The position numbers and the translations under genes were made by a program. A stretch of 64,000 bases of DNA from Ehretia macrophylla. Lineage: Eukaryota; Streptophyta; Magnoliopsida; Boraginales; Ehretiaceae. The stretch covers positions 80,747,825 through 80,811,824 of the forward strand of contig CM075764.1 of the NCBI GenBank assembly GCA_037974665.1, written 5' to 3'. This document shows positions 22,020-32,885 of this stretch, one piece after another (within the stretch, counting starts at the first letter, position 1; each line of letters begins with the position of its first letter). Under the pieces are notes generated by a model, which was not told where the DNA came from, did not search any database, and saw only the letters and a program-made list of their open reading frames with translations.

Positions 22020-23846
22020 TGTAACGCCCCAACTCGACCCCACCTACGATCAGTCAGGATGCAATAGAATTTCGGCAATATAACGACAGTAACACGGATA
22101 CCGGGCTCTAAACCAACCTTTTAGAACTTCATACAACCAACTCCAAAGATCAACAACAACTCCACAACCATATTAACAACATACAACACATCCATTTCCA
22201 TATATTAACCAACCATTCAACAGTTCATTCATAAGTTATACGCCTCCGTTCCAACATTACACATAGGCTATATCATACATTTTCAAAATAGATTATAAAC
22301 CAGTCTAGCAATCTAATCACGTTCAAAAGAAAGACTACTAAACTAGCATTACATAAGTCCTTATCTTTAAGTAAGGTATACAATAGAACATATTACTAAA
22401 ACTAGGACAAACTCATGGAAACGACTCCGACACATAAGACTCGTCCACGTAAGGCATATTCTCAGCTTCCTGAGGCACGTACCCGTAATCCGGTTCAGTA
22501 ATAATACCTGCTTGCAGATGACGAATGAGAGTGAGCTTATATAAAACAAGTCCAGTGACGATTCGATAGATTTTTTAAAAGCATTTACTATCCCCCTTGG
22601 AAATCATCCCTTGAGCAGTAAACACACAACGAACATCAATAACATTATAAGTACAATAATAACAGTAATCAATCAATAAGGATACTCTAGCTGGTGTTAG
22701 CTCCAAACGCCATCATGATCTCAACCATCTTCTTATAACTCCCATAACACATACCCGAGGTACCTCATCTAGCCCCTCCCTCCATGGCATCTCTGCCCAT
22801 GCTAGCTGGGGGGGCCGTCGGGTTGATAACAGTATGACTATCATAGACTATCTCCTGGCATCATCAATCATCAATCAATTAACAACATTTCAATAACATA
22901 ACTTCAATTAATCAATTAACAACTAAACAACTAAATTAGATGACAAAGTAGGCTACCCAACTTACATGTATTAATCCACATATCCAAATGCAAATCTAAC
23001 TAACAACAACCCAAGAATCAATCACCTAAACACCACCCAAACAACCAAAGACAACATTTCAACATTTAAAGAAAGACTACACAAACTTCCAATAATCATA
23101 ACTAATAATCTACTTATCCAATAACCTCCAAACCACTTTCTATAACTCACCCACTGATGCATCTACATTAGCCCCACTAGGGACCAACCAAAAGCCATCC
23201 AAAACAAGCCCGACAACCCTAATTTTGGCAATGCTCTTGGCTGAATTTTTTGGGATTTTGCTACAACATTCCAACCAAAAATTCGGCATTACAACATTAC
23301 TACCCTGCATTAACAAACTTTTAGAAGCTATAAACAACCAATTCCAACCACTATAACAACAATTATTCAACAATAAGCCAAATACTCAACTTTAATACCT
23401 GAAAATAGAAATACATGCTACACCCGATCAAAACAGCTATAAACCCACATAAATGATCCTTGGAAACTACTTAGCAACAATCTAACAACAATTTAACATT
23501 TCATCAGATCAAAATTCAATTATATGAAAATGACATAAAATAGCATTTTGAGATCTAGAATTTTTCTCTCACCTTTGATGTTATATAATGCTAGAAAGAT
23601 GTAGAATGGATGGCCAACAAGTGAAATCAAGCCTTGGATGAAAAAGTTTGGACTTCAAATGAGTTTTCTATAGAAAATTTGCTTTGAAAAATAGTTGAAA
23701 AACCTCTCAAAAATGGCTATGGAGTTTCGGCCCTTTGTGTATGTGTGTGAGTGTGTTTGCTTTGTTTTTAATGTGTGTTGGTGATAATAAAGCTCAAGTC
23801 CACAAAATATGAAAGGTCAAAGTCACTTTATTTAGTCTTTTAGTTG
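22020..23846 (-). repeat. Non-coding LTR-type sequence, minus orientation
   Basis: No gene. It starts TGTAACGCCCCAACTCGACCCC. Read on the minus strand it has the hairpin module (22735-22830), the 'gctcactctcatt...tgcaggtatt' pattern (about 22500-22550) and a terminal GGGGCGTTACA, so the LTR is reversed. The right part (23560-23846) is related to 29210-29460 and 33860-34110. It is interrupted by L4. Confidence 0.45.
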
Positions 23847-24467
23847 TTTTTTTTTTTGGATAGATCAGTGAATTTCATTGCCAAAAAAAAACGAGGTACA
23901 TGGTACAAAAAACGATCAATGAACAAATCAAAGATCGGGAAAGACAACAAAAAAGAAATTACAAAGAAACCAACAATGAACCTACAAAGAAAACAGGGAA
24001 AACCCAAAACAACCATTAGACACAAACATCATTAGAGCCCAAAGTCCTTTTAGCTCTAAAAATCAAAAGTGCCATCTTCTAACTCTGGAGGAATATTCTG
24101 TCTATTCATGAAAGCATTAAAGGCCTTCAAGAGAGAAGGTTTCCATTCCTTACTATGATACTTGGAGGATTCTCCTTTCTCCATATTGTTAAACTTCAAA
24201 GTACCTTTACCTTGAACTGGATCATTAATTTCCTTTGATGGACCTGAGCCTTTAGAAAAGGCAATTTTTTCAATGCAGTTTCCTTTTGACCACGATGATT
24301 TTCATTTTCCAGCTTGCTAGCAGTAGCTTCCGCATTTGCATTTTCATTTGAACTCAAAATCTCATATTGATTTTTGCTCAAGGTTTCAGAATTTTGGTTG
24401 CTGACCTGAGCACCCCGATTCTTGTTACGCTTTGTGTTCCACTTCTTTTTACTACCATTTTGCCACT

Positions 24468-25417
24468 CCGAGTGATGAGGACATCAAGGCTGCTAGGAAT
24501 GTTCCAGATTCAATGCAAGTGCCAGTTGGTCCAGTGACAAGAGCTCGCGCTAAAAGGTTCAAGGAAGAGCTGAATAATTTGGTTGAGAAAGTTCTACAAC
24601 AAGAGGAAAGTGCGTTGGCTAGTAGAGATGAAGAAAGGCTGGTGTTACTCCTCCAAGTAGATCCACAAGAAAGCCAACTAGGCTTCCACATTCATTGAAC
24701 CTTTTGGGCGAATTTTCCAGCAAAGATTCAAGTCAAGATTCTATTTTCAAGATTCAAGAACTTCAAGATTCTTCAAGAAGTTTCAAGAAGATTTGAAGAT
24801 TTAGTCAAGATTTGATTTCTTTGTAATTCTATCCTAGTTTTAGTTTAATTCCCTATGGACGAATTTAGGTGTTCACACTAGGAAAGAGACTTTCTTGGGC
24901 TGCAAGATTAGGAGTTCACACTAGAAATGAGCTTTTCTTGGGCTGCAAGTTTGCATCCTTTTTAGTTACTATTCACGTCACTATTCACGTGAATAGTTAA
25001 TAGGAGTCTTTTCTTGGTCTCCAAGTTTGTTTCCTTTGACCTAGTTACTATTCACGTTTTTCTATTTCAGCTAGGGTTTAGGAGTCTTTTCTAATTAGGA
25101 AACTTATTTGTTCTTTGCCTATATAAGGCTGATTTGCAAGAAATAATAAAAAGACAATTTTGATATTAAATTTGTGAGATTATTCTCCTTAAGTTCTCAA
25201 GAACTTTTTCGAACTTATCAAGATTATTCTTATGGCGTTCAACTCTAACTTATCAAACGAGATCTTCATCCTCGTTTGTGGCGTCCTCAACTATACTAAG
25301 GTTCTAGCTTTGCTAAGCATAGGGTCGAGGTTCCATCCATTCCTGAAAGGTCTTTGGGGTCGTTTGCCATTTTGGTGTTGGGTCGCGTCACATGTTGGCG
25401 TGGTTCATATCACTGAG
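24468..25417 (+). repeat. Solo LTR D, long form encoding a Pol C-terminus, 4/5 target duplication
   Basis: LTR 24473-25412 starts TGATGAGGAC and ends GTTCATATCA, flanked by CCGAG and CTGAG. Its first 225 bases are coding-like (next entry); the rest matches LTR A, with the CACGTG palindrome near 24975 and a TATA box near 25120. There is no internal region, so it is a solo LTR, inserted in L4. Confidence 0.75.
24473..24698 (+). CDS. C-terminal tail of gypsy Pol encoded by LTR U3 (partial)
   Basis: From the LTR start the frame reads DEDIKAARN, then MQVPVGPVTRARAKRF, then a helix-like KEELNNLVEKVLQQEE and VDPQESQ, stopping at 24698. The VGPxTRARAKR(F/Y) motif is a common C-terminal feature of plant Ty3/gypsy polyproteins. 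In the Gag-only copies the polypurine tract plus LTR start read, in the matching frame, VDLRTNPSQEGGND. Joined to this LTR that frame would continue into the tail, so the parent Pol probably ended inside its LTR. Here only the tail exists and no upstream pol is present; it is a relic. Confidence 0.65.
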
Positions 25418-25812
25418 TCTTTGGATTCCACAGCAACAGCAACAGGAGGATCAACACTATAATTGGTTATCGGAACATAGGTGGGACAATTATTGGAGCT
25501 ATGACCAATAATACTACAATGCCTACATCTTTGGGGCTTCCAAGCATACTCAATATTGACTAAAGCAATCTATCCATTACAAAGTTTCACTTTGGTAGTA
25601 TCCTTAAGAGGCTTCTCAAGATTAACTTCAATGCAAACTCGAGCATAACGAAGATAATTCCTAGAGGCAGTAACATAATCCATTTGTAAAGGATAGCCAA
25701 TAGTACTAGCCACATAGCTCAAACCAGCTCTTGTCCAAAGCGAAATTGGAACATTTTTGAGTTTCATCCACAATGGAACTCTATCAGCTTTGAAGTCAAT
25801 TTTGTTCAATAT

Positions 25813-25976
25813 TTCTCTAAGTTTCCTTCTTCGGGTTTTGTTCAATTTTCTTTGTCTAACCTTGTAAAAAAAAAAAAAAGTCAGATTCCAAAATTGATTA
25901 TTACGCTGCTTGGTATTCTTGGTAAGTTCTAGGGACTTGAAAGAGAATACGAGAGGAAAAAGGCAGAGTCTGTGAG
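25813..25976 (+). other. Leader of gypsy copy G3 (5'-truncated)
   Basis: Matches the leader 90-290 of copy G1 ('ggttttgttcaattttctttgtctaac', 'gaatacgagaggaaaaaggcagag'). The 5' side is fused to L4. The 3' side jumps from 'gtgtgag' in the leader to 'gatgag|atgaag' within gag. Confidence 0.75.
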
Positions 25977-27527
25977 ATGAAGAGGGTGATGAGGAGACGA
26001 TTTGTACCCAGTCATTACTACAGAGATTTATACCTCAAGCTGCAAGGTCTTCATCAAGGTAATAAGAGTGTTGATGAGTATTACAAAGAGATGGAGATGG
26101 CTATGATTAAAGCCAATGTAGAGGAAGATCGGAAGGTGACAATGGCTAGATTTTTGAATGGGTTGAATCGAGAGATTGCTAACACCATCGAGTTGTATCA
26201 TTATGTGGAATTAAAGGATTTGGTGCATATGGCAATTAATGTGGAGAAGCGACTTAAGTGGGGTGGTACACGACCAAGACAAGCACCACAATACCTGAGT
26301 GCATCACCTTTACCTTGGAGGACAAGTTACCCAAAGGATGAAGAAAATCCGTCTACTTCCAAGGCCAAGCCCGAGCTCAAACTATCCACTATTGCCATGA
26401 CCTCTCAAGGTAATACAACCTCTACTATGACTCGATCTAGTGAGATTCAATGTTTTAAATGTCAAGGACGAGGACACATAGCAAGCCAATGCCCAAACAA
26501 GCGAGCAATGGCAGTCTTGGAAAGTGGTGAGATTAAATTTGAAGACAAAACATATTCTGATGATGTGCCCATACTAGAGGACACCGAAGTAGGTGAAGAA
26601 GAGGAATTTGGGGCAGATTATGGAGAGATGCTTGGATTAGTGGCACGACGAGCTTTGAGCTTGCAAGCTAAAGAGGAGGAAGAAGTAGTGCAACGTGAGA
26701 ACATCTTTCATACCCGCTGCCACATGAAAGATAAGGTATGTAGTGTTATTATTGATGGTGGTAGTTTGACTAACGTTGCTAGTGCTTCAATGGTTGACAA
26801 GCTAGGGCTCACAACAATTAAGCATCCACGTCCATACAAGCTGCAATGGTTGAACGATTGTGGTGAGGTAAGGGTTACAAAACAGGTTGTGGTGCCGTTT
26901 CGCATTGGAAAATATGAGGATGAAGTATTGTACGATATGGTACTTATGCATGCTGGACATCTTCTTTTGGGAAGGCCATGGCAATTTGATCGACGTGTAC
27001 AGCATGATGGCTTCACCAACAAGTACTCATTCATGTTTAATCTGCGAACAATCACTTTAGTTCCAATGACACCAAAACAAGTTTACGAGGATCAAGTGAG
27101 GTTACAAAAATTGAGTGATCAAAATAACTTGAGTGATCAAAAGAATTTGAGTGAACAAAAGAATTTGAGTGATCAAAAGAATGAGAGTGAAAAGAAAGCG
27201 AGCAAGGCTGAAGCTAGAGAGGTAGTAAAAAGAGAAAAGAGCTCTTCCAAGGCAGTAAAAACAGAGGGGAAACAAAGAAATTTCTATGAAAAAGCAAGTG
27301 AGGTTAAGAGAGCTTTGATCTCAAGACGGCCGATAATTGCACTCATGTACAAAGAGGCTCTTTTAAACACTAACCAGCTTGACTTTGCATTGCCTAGTGT
27401 TGTTGTTTCTCTCTTACAGGATTTTGAGGAAGTGCTTCCTGAGGACATACCACATGGTCTACCACCAAGGCTGATCTTTGAGCCTGGTGGATTTGAGGAC
27501 AAATCCTTCTCAAGAGGGGGGGAATGA
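25977..27527 (+). CDS. gag: N-terminally deleted Gag/protease, gypsy copy G3
   Basis: An open frame of 516 codons beginning at an internal ATG (MKRVMRRRFVPSH), because about 185 N-terminal Gag codons were deleted at a short GTGAG/ATGAG homology. It retains the second half of the Gag domain, the CCHC knuckle, and a complete protease segment with VIIDGGSLTNVASASMV, the D-G/S-G-type catalytic site of this lineage, plus HLLLGRPWQFDRR. The QKNLSD repeat has about four units. The C-terminus is the shared fusion EDIPHGLPPR-FEPGGFEDKSFSRGGE with its stop in the LTR. Of all copies this has the best-preserved protease, but without a normal Gag N-terminus particle assembly is doubtful. Confidence 0.88.
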   Translation: MKRVMRRRFVPSHYYRDLYLKLQGLHQGNKSVDEYYKEMEMAMIKANVEEDRKVTMARFLNGLNREIANTIELYHYVELKDLVHMAINVEKRLKWGGTRPRQAPQYLSASPLPWRTSYPKDEENPSTSKAKPELKLSTIAMTSQGNTTSTMTRSSEIQCFKCQGRGHIASQCPNKRAMAVLESGEIKFEDKTYSDDVPILEDTEVGEEEEFGADYGEMLGLVARRALSLQAKEEEEVVQRENIFHTRCHMKDKVCSVIIDGGSLTNVASASMVDKLGLTTIKHPRPYKLQWLNDCGEVRVTKQVVVPFRIGKYEDEVLYDMVLMHAGHLLLGRPWQFDRRVQHDGFTNKYSFMFNLRTITLVPMTPKQVYEDQVRLQKLSDQNNLSDQKNLSEQKNLSDQKNESEKKASKAEAREVVKREKSSSKAVKTEGKQRNFYEKASEVKRALISRRPIIALMYKEALLNTNQLDFALPSVVVSLLQDFEEVLPEDIPHGLPPRLIFEPGGFEDKSFSRGGE

Positions 27528-28334
27528 TGAGAACCAGCCTTGAACGTCCACATTCAATGAACCAATTGAGCGTCCACATTCAATGAACCAATTGAAACGT
27601 CCACATTCAATGAACCAATTGGGTGTCCACATTCATTGCACCGTTTGGATGAATTTTTCAGCAAAGATTCAAGTCAAGATTCTATTTTCAAGATTCAAGA
27701 ACTTCAAGATTCTTCAAGAAGTTTCAAGAAGATTTGAAGATTTAGTCAAGATTTGATTTCTTTGTAATTCTATCATAGTTTTAGTTTAATTTGAATTCTA
27801 GTTTATTGCCTAGAGTCCAATATGGACAAAATTAGGTGTTCACACTAGGAAGGAGTCTTTCTTGGCCTCCAAGAAAAGGAGACTTTCTTGGGCTCCAAGG
27901 AAAGGAATTTTTCTTGGGCTCTAAGTCTACTTCTTTGACCTAGTTACTATTCAAGTCACTATTCACGAACCACTATTCATATCACTATTCATGTTAGGGT
28001 TTAGGAGTTCTTTTCCAAAAAGGAAACATATTTGTTCTTTGCCTATATAAGGCTGATTTTTGTGATAAAAAAGGGAGACAATTCTGAAATTAAATATGTG
28101 AGATTATTCTCCTTAAGTTCTCAAGAACTTTTCGAACTTATCAAGATTATTCTTGTGGCGTTCATCTTTGACTTATCAAACTAGATTTCCATCCTCGTTT
28201 GTGGCGTCCTCAACTATACCAAGGTTCTAGCTTTGCTAAGCATAGGTCGCGGTTCTATCCATTCCTGAAAGGTCTTGGGGTCGTTTGCCATATTTGGTGT
28301 TGGGTTGCGTCACATGTTGGCGTGGTTCGTATCA
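27525..28334 (+). repeat. 3' LTR of gypsy copy G3 (LTR E)
   Basis: Starts TGATGAGAACC and ends GGTTCGTATCA, 810 bp. U3 has about four units of the 26-bp CCACATTCAATGAACC repeat, followed by subtype-2 U3 blocks. TATA box at about 28044-28050. It follows the polypurine tract at 27511-27524. Confidence 0.88.
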
Positions 28335-28474
28335 AGTTAGGCCACCATTTGAAGTACTGGTGGTATGTAAATGCGTGTTAGGTTATCGAATCATGATTGT
28401 ACAGGTATTAAGTCTGTTAACACGTCACACGTTCCAACCTTAACCTCTGCAGGTTCAAGGTCGGGGGCGTGACA
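28335..28474 (+). repeat. Fragment ending in an LTR-type terminus
   Basis: A short stretch ending 'gcaggttcaaggtcgggggcgtgaca', which resembles the terminal part of the TGTAACxCCC-type LTRs. It is probably the far side of the sequence interrupted at 23846. Confidence 0.4.
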
Positions 28475-29965
28475 CTTCAAGTGTAGATAATGATAGCATC
28501 AAACAGAGCTTAATTTTGAGTTAAATTTACAAAGTTATAACCTCTAGAATATCACTGTGCAAATCTGTCTAGCACTTCCGAGAGAATCAACACCTCACTG
28601 TAATGACCTTAAACGAGCATCTAAACCTCAAAATATGAACAAGCACTAGACACAAAACTTGTTCCAATATGAGTTTTGCACAACATATCCGGAAATCAGA
28701 TAAATAGAACATCATTTGGCACTTCAAATCAATCATGAAAAATCAGTGCGCAGGAATGAGTTCAGTTTTGCATATTTACAGTAACCTCTCGAAAATGAGC
28801 CTATTAGAGCAACTTAACCACTTAATCTCAACAAATACCCAACACAAACTTTGTTCTACTATGAGTCTACTACATTATACTCAAAAATCAAGTATTGTAA
28901 ACATCATTTGCTCACTCAAATAATCAACACAAAATTACTGCACTGACAGAGCTTATAAAATCTGTATTCCACACATACATGGCCACCAAGTCCATCTTAA
29001 CTTCAAAACCAAGACAGACATACAAAATAAAAGGTGTTCCATTACCTTGTAACTACAACATATCCGAAAATCAAACTCATTCATCCACATTTACTATATC
29101 AATTCGTCCTTACAAAAATAGTGTGTAATAAGCCATCAAATCACATATTCTAGCAAGTTCTATCATGTATCTTCTCATGTATGGCAATATAAGCAAGTAT
29201 TATGCTATGAACTTTGAAAACCCTTGAAAAGAGTTTAGACCCCTCACCTTGAGGATGCTTAAATGGAAGAACAAGTGATGCACTAGCAAGAATGAGCAAG
29301 AGCAAGCAAGAATCCAAGCCTATCTTCCTTAATTCCTTCTTCTTCCCTTTTATTCTTTTCTTTCTTTCTTCTCTTCTTGTTTCAGTCGTGCGTGTGTATG
29401 TGTTTGAACCAATTGTGTGTGTGTATGTTTGTGTGTTGTTTTGTTTTGTTTTAATAGATGGTAGGTAGGATATTTTTTAATAGGCCAAATAAATAACTTG
29501 CCCCTCTAACTAATTGCTTATTTTCTAGTTTGCCATTCTAGTTAAATCCTAACTATCTAGCTACTTAATTGCTAATTGGTAACATTTAATTGTTTTGCAT
29601 GATACATGTTACCCAAATCCACTTGAATGCACGCAAGTGCACGTAAAACGAGGCAAATACATGTAAAAGCTTTTATATCTAAATATCTTATCCTTTTCTT
29701 TATGTTTCTTTTATTTCTCTTCCTTCTCCTTTTGCATCTAGCCGACCACTACCTACATCTTTCCACTATTTTATTTTGTTCGGCTACGACTCAGTCAGTC
29801 CTCAATTAGCTAGTCTTAAAATGTTAAATGACTACAAATACAAGTACTTTAATTATGTCAGAATTTAAATATCACTTAATTCTTAGTCCCTTGAAATCCC
29901 CATGCATGTAAATATATACTTAGTAGTACAAACGCATATAAATTTATGCGAGATGTTACACCATC
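28475..29965. repeat. Non-coding AT-rich LTR-like sequence
   Basis: No gene. A loosely duplicated segment lies at about 28590-28960 ('ttgttc..atgagtttgca'-like words). The (TG)-rich block at 29390-29440 and the following 'taactaattg...tagtttgccatt' region are paralogous to 34020-34190. Many 'aatgcacg' words occur near 29630, as near 34265-34400. Confidence 0.4.
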
Positions 29966-31169
29966 CATAGCCCTTAGTTCATCCGTAGCCTATCTGTGGC
30001 CTATCCGTAGCCCCTAGTTCATCTATAGCCCATCCGTGGCCATTGGCTACGAATGGGCTACGAAATAGAAGTCCATAGCCCATCCGTAGCCCCTAGCTAC
30101 GGATGGGCTACGGACCAATAATAGTATTTCTTCTAATTTATTAATAGGTATGAACAACATATTAAAACGTGTTAATATATTCATATTTTTCTTGTTTTTG
30201 AAGCTCAAGCACAATGTGCGTGTTTTTGGACCACTAAATTGAATGTTAATTAACATTAACGCAATGTTAATTGAGAACAAGTTAAGTTAGATTTAAACGG
30301 AAATTGATTTCCTATAAAATTTCTCTATAGATGTACGTATACTAATGAAATACAGACCAAGTTTATTTCTATTTGGAAAGCTCGCAAGTCAAGTAAAGTT
30401 TTACTACGTTGTAAATGGAATCATATTTCGATAATTCATATTAAAAACGATAATCCTTATTTTTGTGTAAAGGACCATAGCCCATTTGTGGCCTATCTGT
30501 ACCCCCTAGTTCATCCGTAGCCCATCCGTGGCCATTGGCTACGTATGGGCTATGAACCACTAATAGTATGTATTCTAACTTGTTAATAGGTAGGAACAAC
30601 GTATTAAAACGTGTTAATATCTTCATTATTTTCTTGTTTATGAAGTTCAAACACAATGTGAGAGTTTTTGGACCACTAGATTGAATGTTAATTAACATTA
30701 ACGCAATGTTATATGAGACCAAGTTAAGTTCAATTTAAACTGATATAGATTTCCTATGAGATTTCCCTATAAAAGTACATATAGTAATGAAATACAGACC
30801 AAGTTTATTTTTATTTGGAAAGCTTGCAAGTCAAGTAAAGTTTTATTACGTTGTAGGTGGAATCACATTTCTATAATTCAAATTAAAAGTGATAAACCTT
30901 ATTTTTGTGTAAAGGTCCATAGCCCATCATTGGCCCATCTAGCCCCTAGCTCATCCGTAGCCTATCCGTGGCCAATTGCTACGGATGGGCTACGTAAAGG
31001 AAGAAGTTTCGAGCCCATCCATAGCCCCTAGCTTATCCGTAGCCTATCCGTGGCCCATCCGTAGCCTATCCTTACGCATTGGCTACAGATGGGCTATGGA
31101 AATGAAGAAGTCCGTAGCCCATTCGTAGCGCCGAGCTGGCTATGTATGGGCTACATACCATTAATAATG
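29966..31169. repeat. Inverted GGATGGGCTACGG repeat array with 440-bp tandem unit
   Basis: Many copies of a 13-bp word (GGATGGGCTACGG and its complement CCGTAGCCCATCC) occur in both orientations, forming clusters near 29980-30115, 30478-30555 and 30915-31155. Between clusters, a sequence of about 330 bp ('...ccactaaattgaatgttaattaac...gcaagtcaagtaaag...') is present twice with a period of about 442 bp (30112, 30554). No coding capacity. This arrangement resembles subterminal repeats of CACTA or foldback DNA transposons, but I see no clear terminal inverted repeat or target duplication. Confidence 0.6.
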
Positions 31170-32885
31170 TGTTGGAGATATGCCCTAATGCTATATAGTT
31201 AGATGACCTATTTTGGGGATATATTGGCATTAACTTGTACATAATGGCATTTTCATCTATATGTTTGTTTACATATGGACTTGTTTGTGACGTTCATATT
31301 CTCCGTCATTCCCATTATATGAATGTGTCCTTAATATTTTTCGGAGAAGAAATATATTCTAAAAGTGTTTAGAATACGTTGGCATATTTCTTCGATATGA
31401 TAAACATTCAAACTGATTCACAGCCCTCAGATTATTTGACCGGGACTAGAATAATCAAGTATGGGCTATCATATGTAAGTTACCTTTGATTAACATAGAG
31501 ATGTTGATGATAAAAGATGGTGAGCCTTGTGCCATAACAGCATAGGGATGTGACTAACTTACATATGGGTGATTGTTAGTTGAACGAATCACTGAATGTG
31601 ACAAGAATGACTAAAACTACATGACTTTGGATTAATAGTTTGTCATTCATTGCGAATTGTGCAAATTAATCCTTTGACTTGAGAAATTATGGCTGTCGGT
31701 TATATCAGGGGCTAAATACTGTGTCTAGACAATACCCGTATTCCAACGGGTTACGGCCTTTCGCATTTTAGTTTTGTGGTATGAACTAACAAGTAATTGT
31801 CAAGATATGATCCGTTAACCTCCGACGTGAGGCGATGTCCTATGCGATCTTATTTCAGTTGTTGAATAAGGAAGTCCCCGGCCGGGGCACATAACAGATG
31901 GAATGATGGAAAGGGTTCCATAGGTGTCATCTCTCATTCCACCAAATAGATCTATGCATAGAATCGTTTAGTGGACTTAATCGTATCATGGTCCCCACAA
32001 CGATCGGGACATATTTAATGGAAGGATCAGATTCACGACTATAAATAGATTCATAAGAGTTGGACTTCATTACCGTATAAATTGTCATGATGCACGTATG
32101 TTGCTAGACGTAACTCTTGAACATGAGGATACTCTGGAGAATAATGGAGACATTCTCGGAATAGATTAAAAGCGTTTAATAGTCCCTTATTGCTATACGA
32201 TTATGAATCTAGAAAGCCATACACAAAAAGAGCATTAAGAATAAGGCAATTAACAAGCTTGATACTATGTTGGAAACACGTTAAAGAGTTAACGTTATTT
32301 ATTTTGGACATTAATAGTTAAGCGGGCCAAAAGTACAAATATTGAAAGTATTAGGGTCAAAAGTACAAATATTGAAAGTATTGGAGCCAAAGTGCAAATA
32401 CTAAAAAGTTTTAGGGCCAAAGTGCAAATACCAAAAGTATTGGGGTCGAAGTACAAATATTGAAAGTATTGGGGCAAAAATATGGATACTGAAAGTATTA
32501 GGGCAAAGTGCAAATATTAAAAGTATTGGGGTCTATTTCCAATTAGTTATTCTAATGGAGATTAGAATTAATTATTGGAAAGTTGTCACTAGAAGACAAA
32601 AGACAACTTGCACTAAAAGACGAAAGACAACTTGCACTAGTGGACGAAAAACTAGAAGACAAAACACTAGTGGACGAAACACTAGAGGACAAATAAGAAG
32701 TTGCACAAAAAGACAAAGAACAAGTTGGCTTGAGTGTGTGCATGATTGACACTTGGCAAAAGGATGATGTCTTGAGAAGACATAACATGCCATTTGTCAC
32801 AATCCTACACAACCCAAGACTCTATATAAAGGCCAACTATTCTACTCTTTTGATGATGATTTTTTCAGCCAACACAAGAGCAAAA
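31170..32885 (+). repeat. Ty1/copia-type LTR, 3'-truncated
   Basis: It starts TGTTGGAGATATGCCCTA, the kind of start seen in plant copia (Angela/Tork-like) LTRs, and is non-coding. Positions 31600-32880 are related to 44966-46080. It contains two minisatellites (32325-32540 and 32580-32720), then a TATA box TATATAAA at about 32824. U5 is cut soon after 32885. No polyprotein follows. Confidence 0.6.
32325..32540 (+). repeat. About 30-bp minisatellite in copia LTR
   Basis: Seven to eight degenerate units of the type 'gggccaaagtgcaaatattgaaagtatt'. The related LTR at 45690-45740 has only about two units, so copy number differs between family members. Confidence 0.7.

Larger units (their letters stand above)
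23847..25812 (-). mobile_element. ORF1-only LINE-like retroposon, copy L4, split by solo LTR D
   Basis: Poly(T) at 23847-23857 is the tail, preceded (minus strand) by GAAATTCACTGATCTATCC. Coding pieces lie at 24064-24468 and 25413-25812, with solo LTR D between them. The 5' end at about 25812 is fused to a gypsy leader. It belongs to the same subfamily as L2. Confidence 0.75.
24064..25812 (-). pseudogene. DUF4283 / zinc-knuckle ORF1-like protein, interrupted (L4)
   Basis: The 5' piece (25812 down to 25413) has the DUF4283 blocks VPLWMKLKNVPISLW, SYVASTIGYPLQMD and RYARVCIEVNLEKPL, an in-frame stop after VKLCNG, and the knuckle CRHCSIIGHSSNNC at 25486-25527. The 3' piece (24468 down to about 24064) has a Lys/Asn-rich KKKWNTKRNKNRG segment, NQYEILSS and a shortened end. 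Removing LTR D and one target duplication joins ...ESKDS to EWQNGSKKKW in frame, as in L2. The N-terminal part is missing, with at least one further stop near 24196. Not functional. Confidence 0.75.

Noticed and set aside
25413..25812. DUF4283 gene fragment captured by the gypsy element
   Set aside because: Its continuation on the other side of LTR D, in frame, shows that it is an L4 retroposon interrupted by an LTR and not a transduced host gene.
22020..28474. One intact large element with TGTAACGCCCC...GGGGGCGTGACA ends
   Set aside because: The two ends look like a pair, but the left part is in minus orientation by its internal motifs and no target duplication matches, so I list the pieces separately.
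32552..32812. Ser/Cys-rich and Lys/Arg-rich frames on both strands
   Set aside because: Both come from the degenerate minisatellite at 32580-32720 in the copia LTR.
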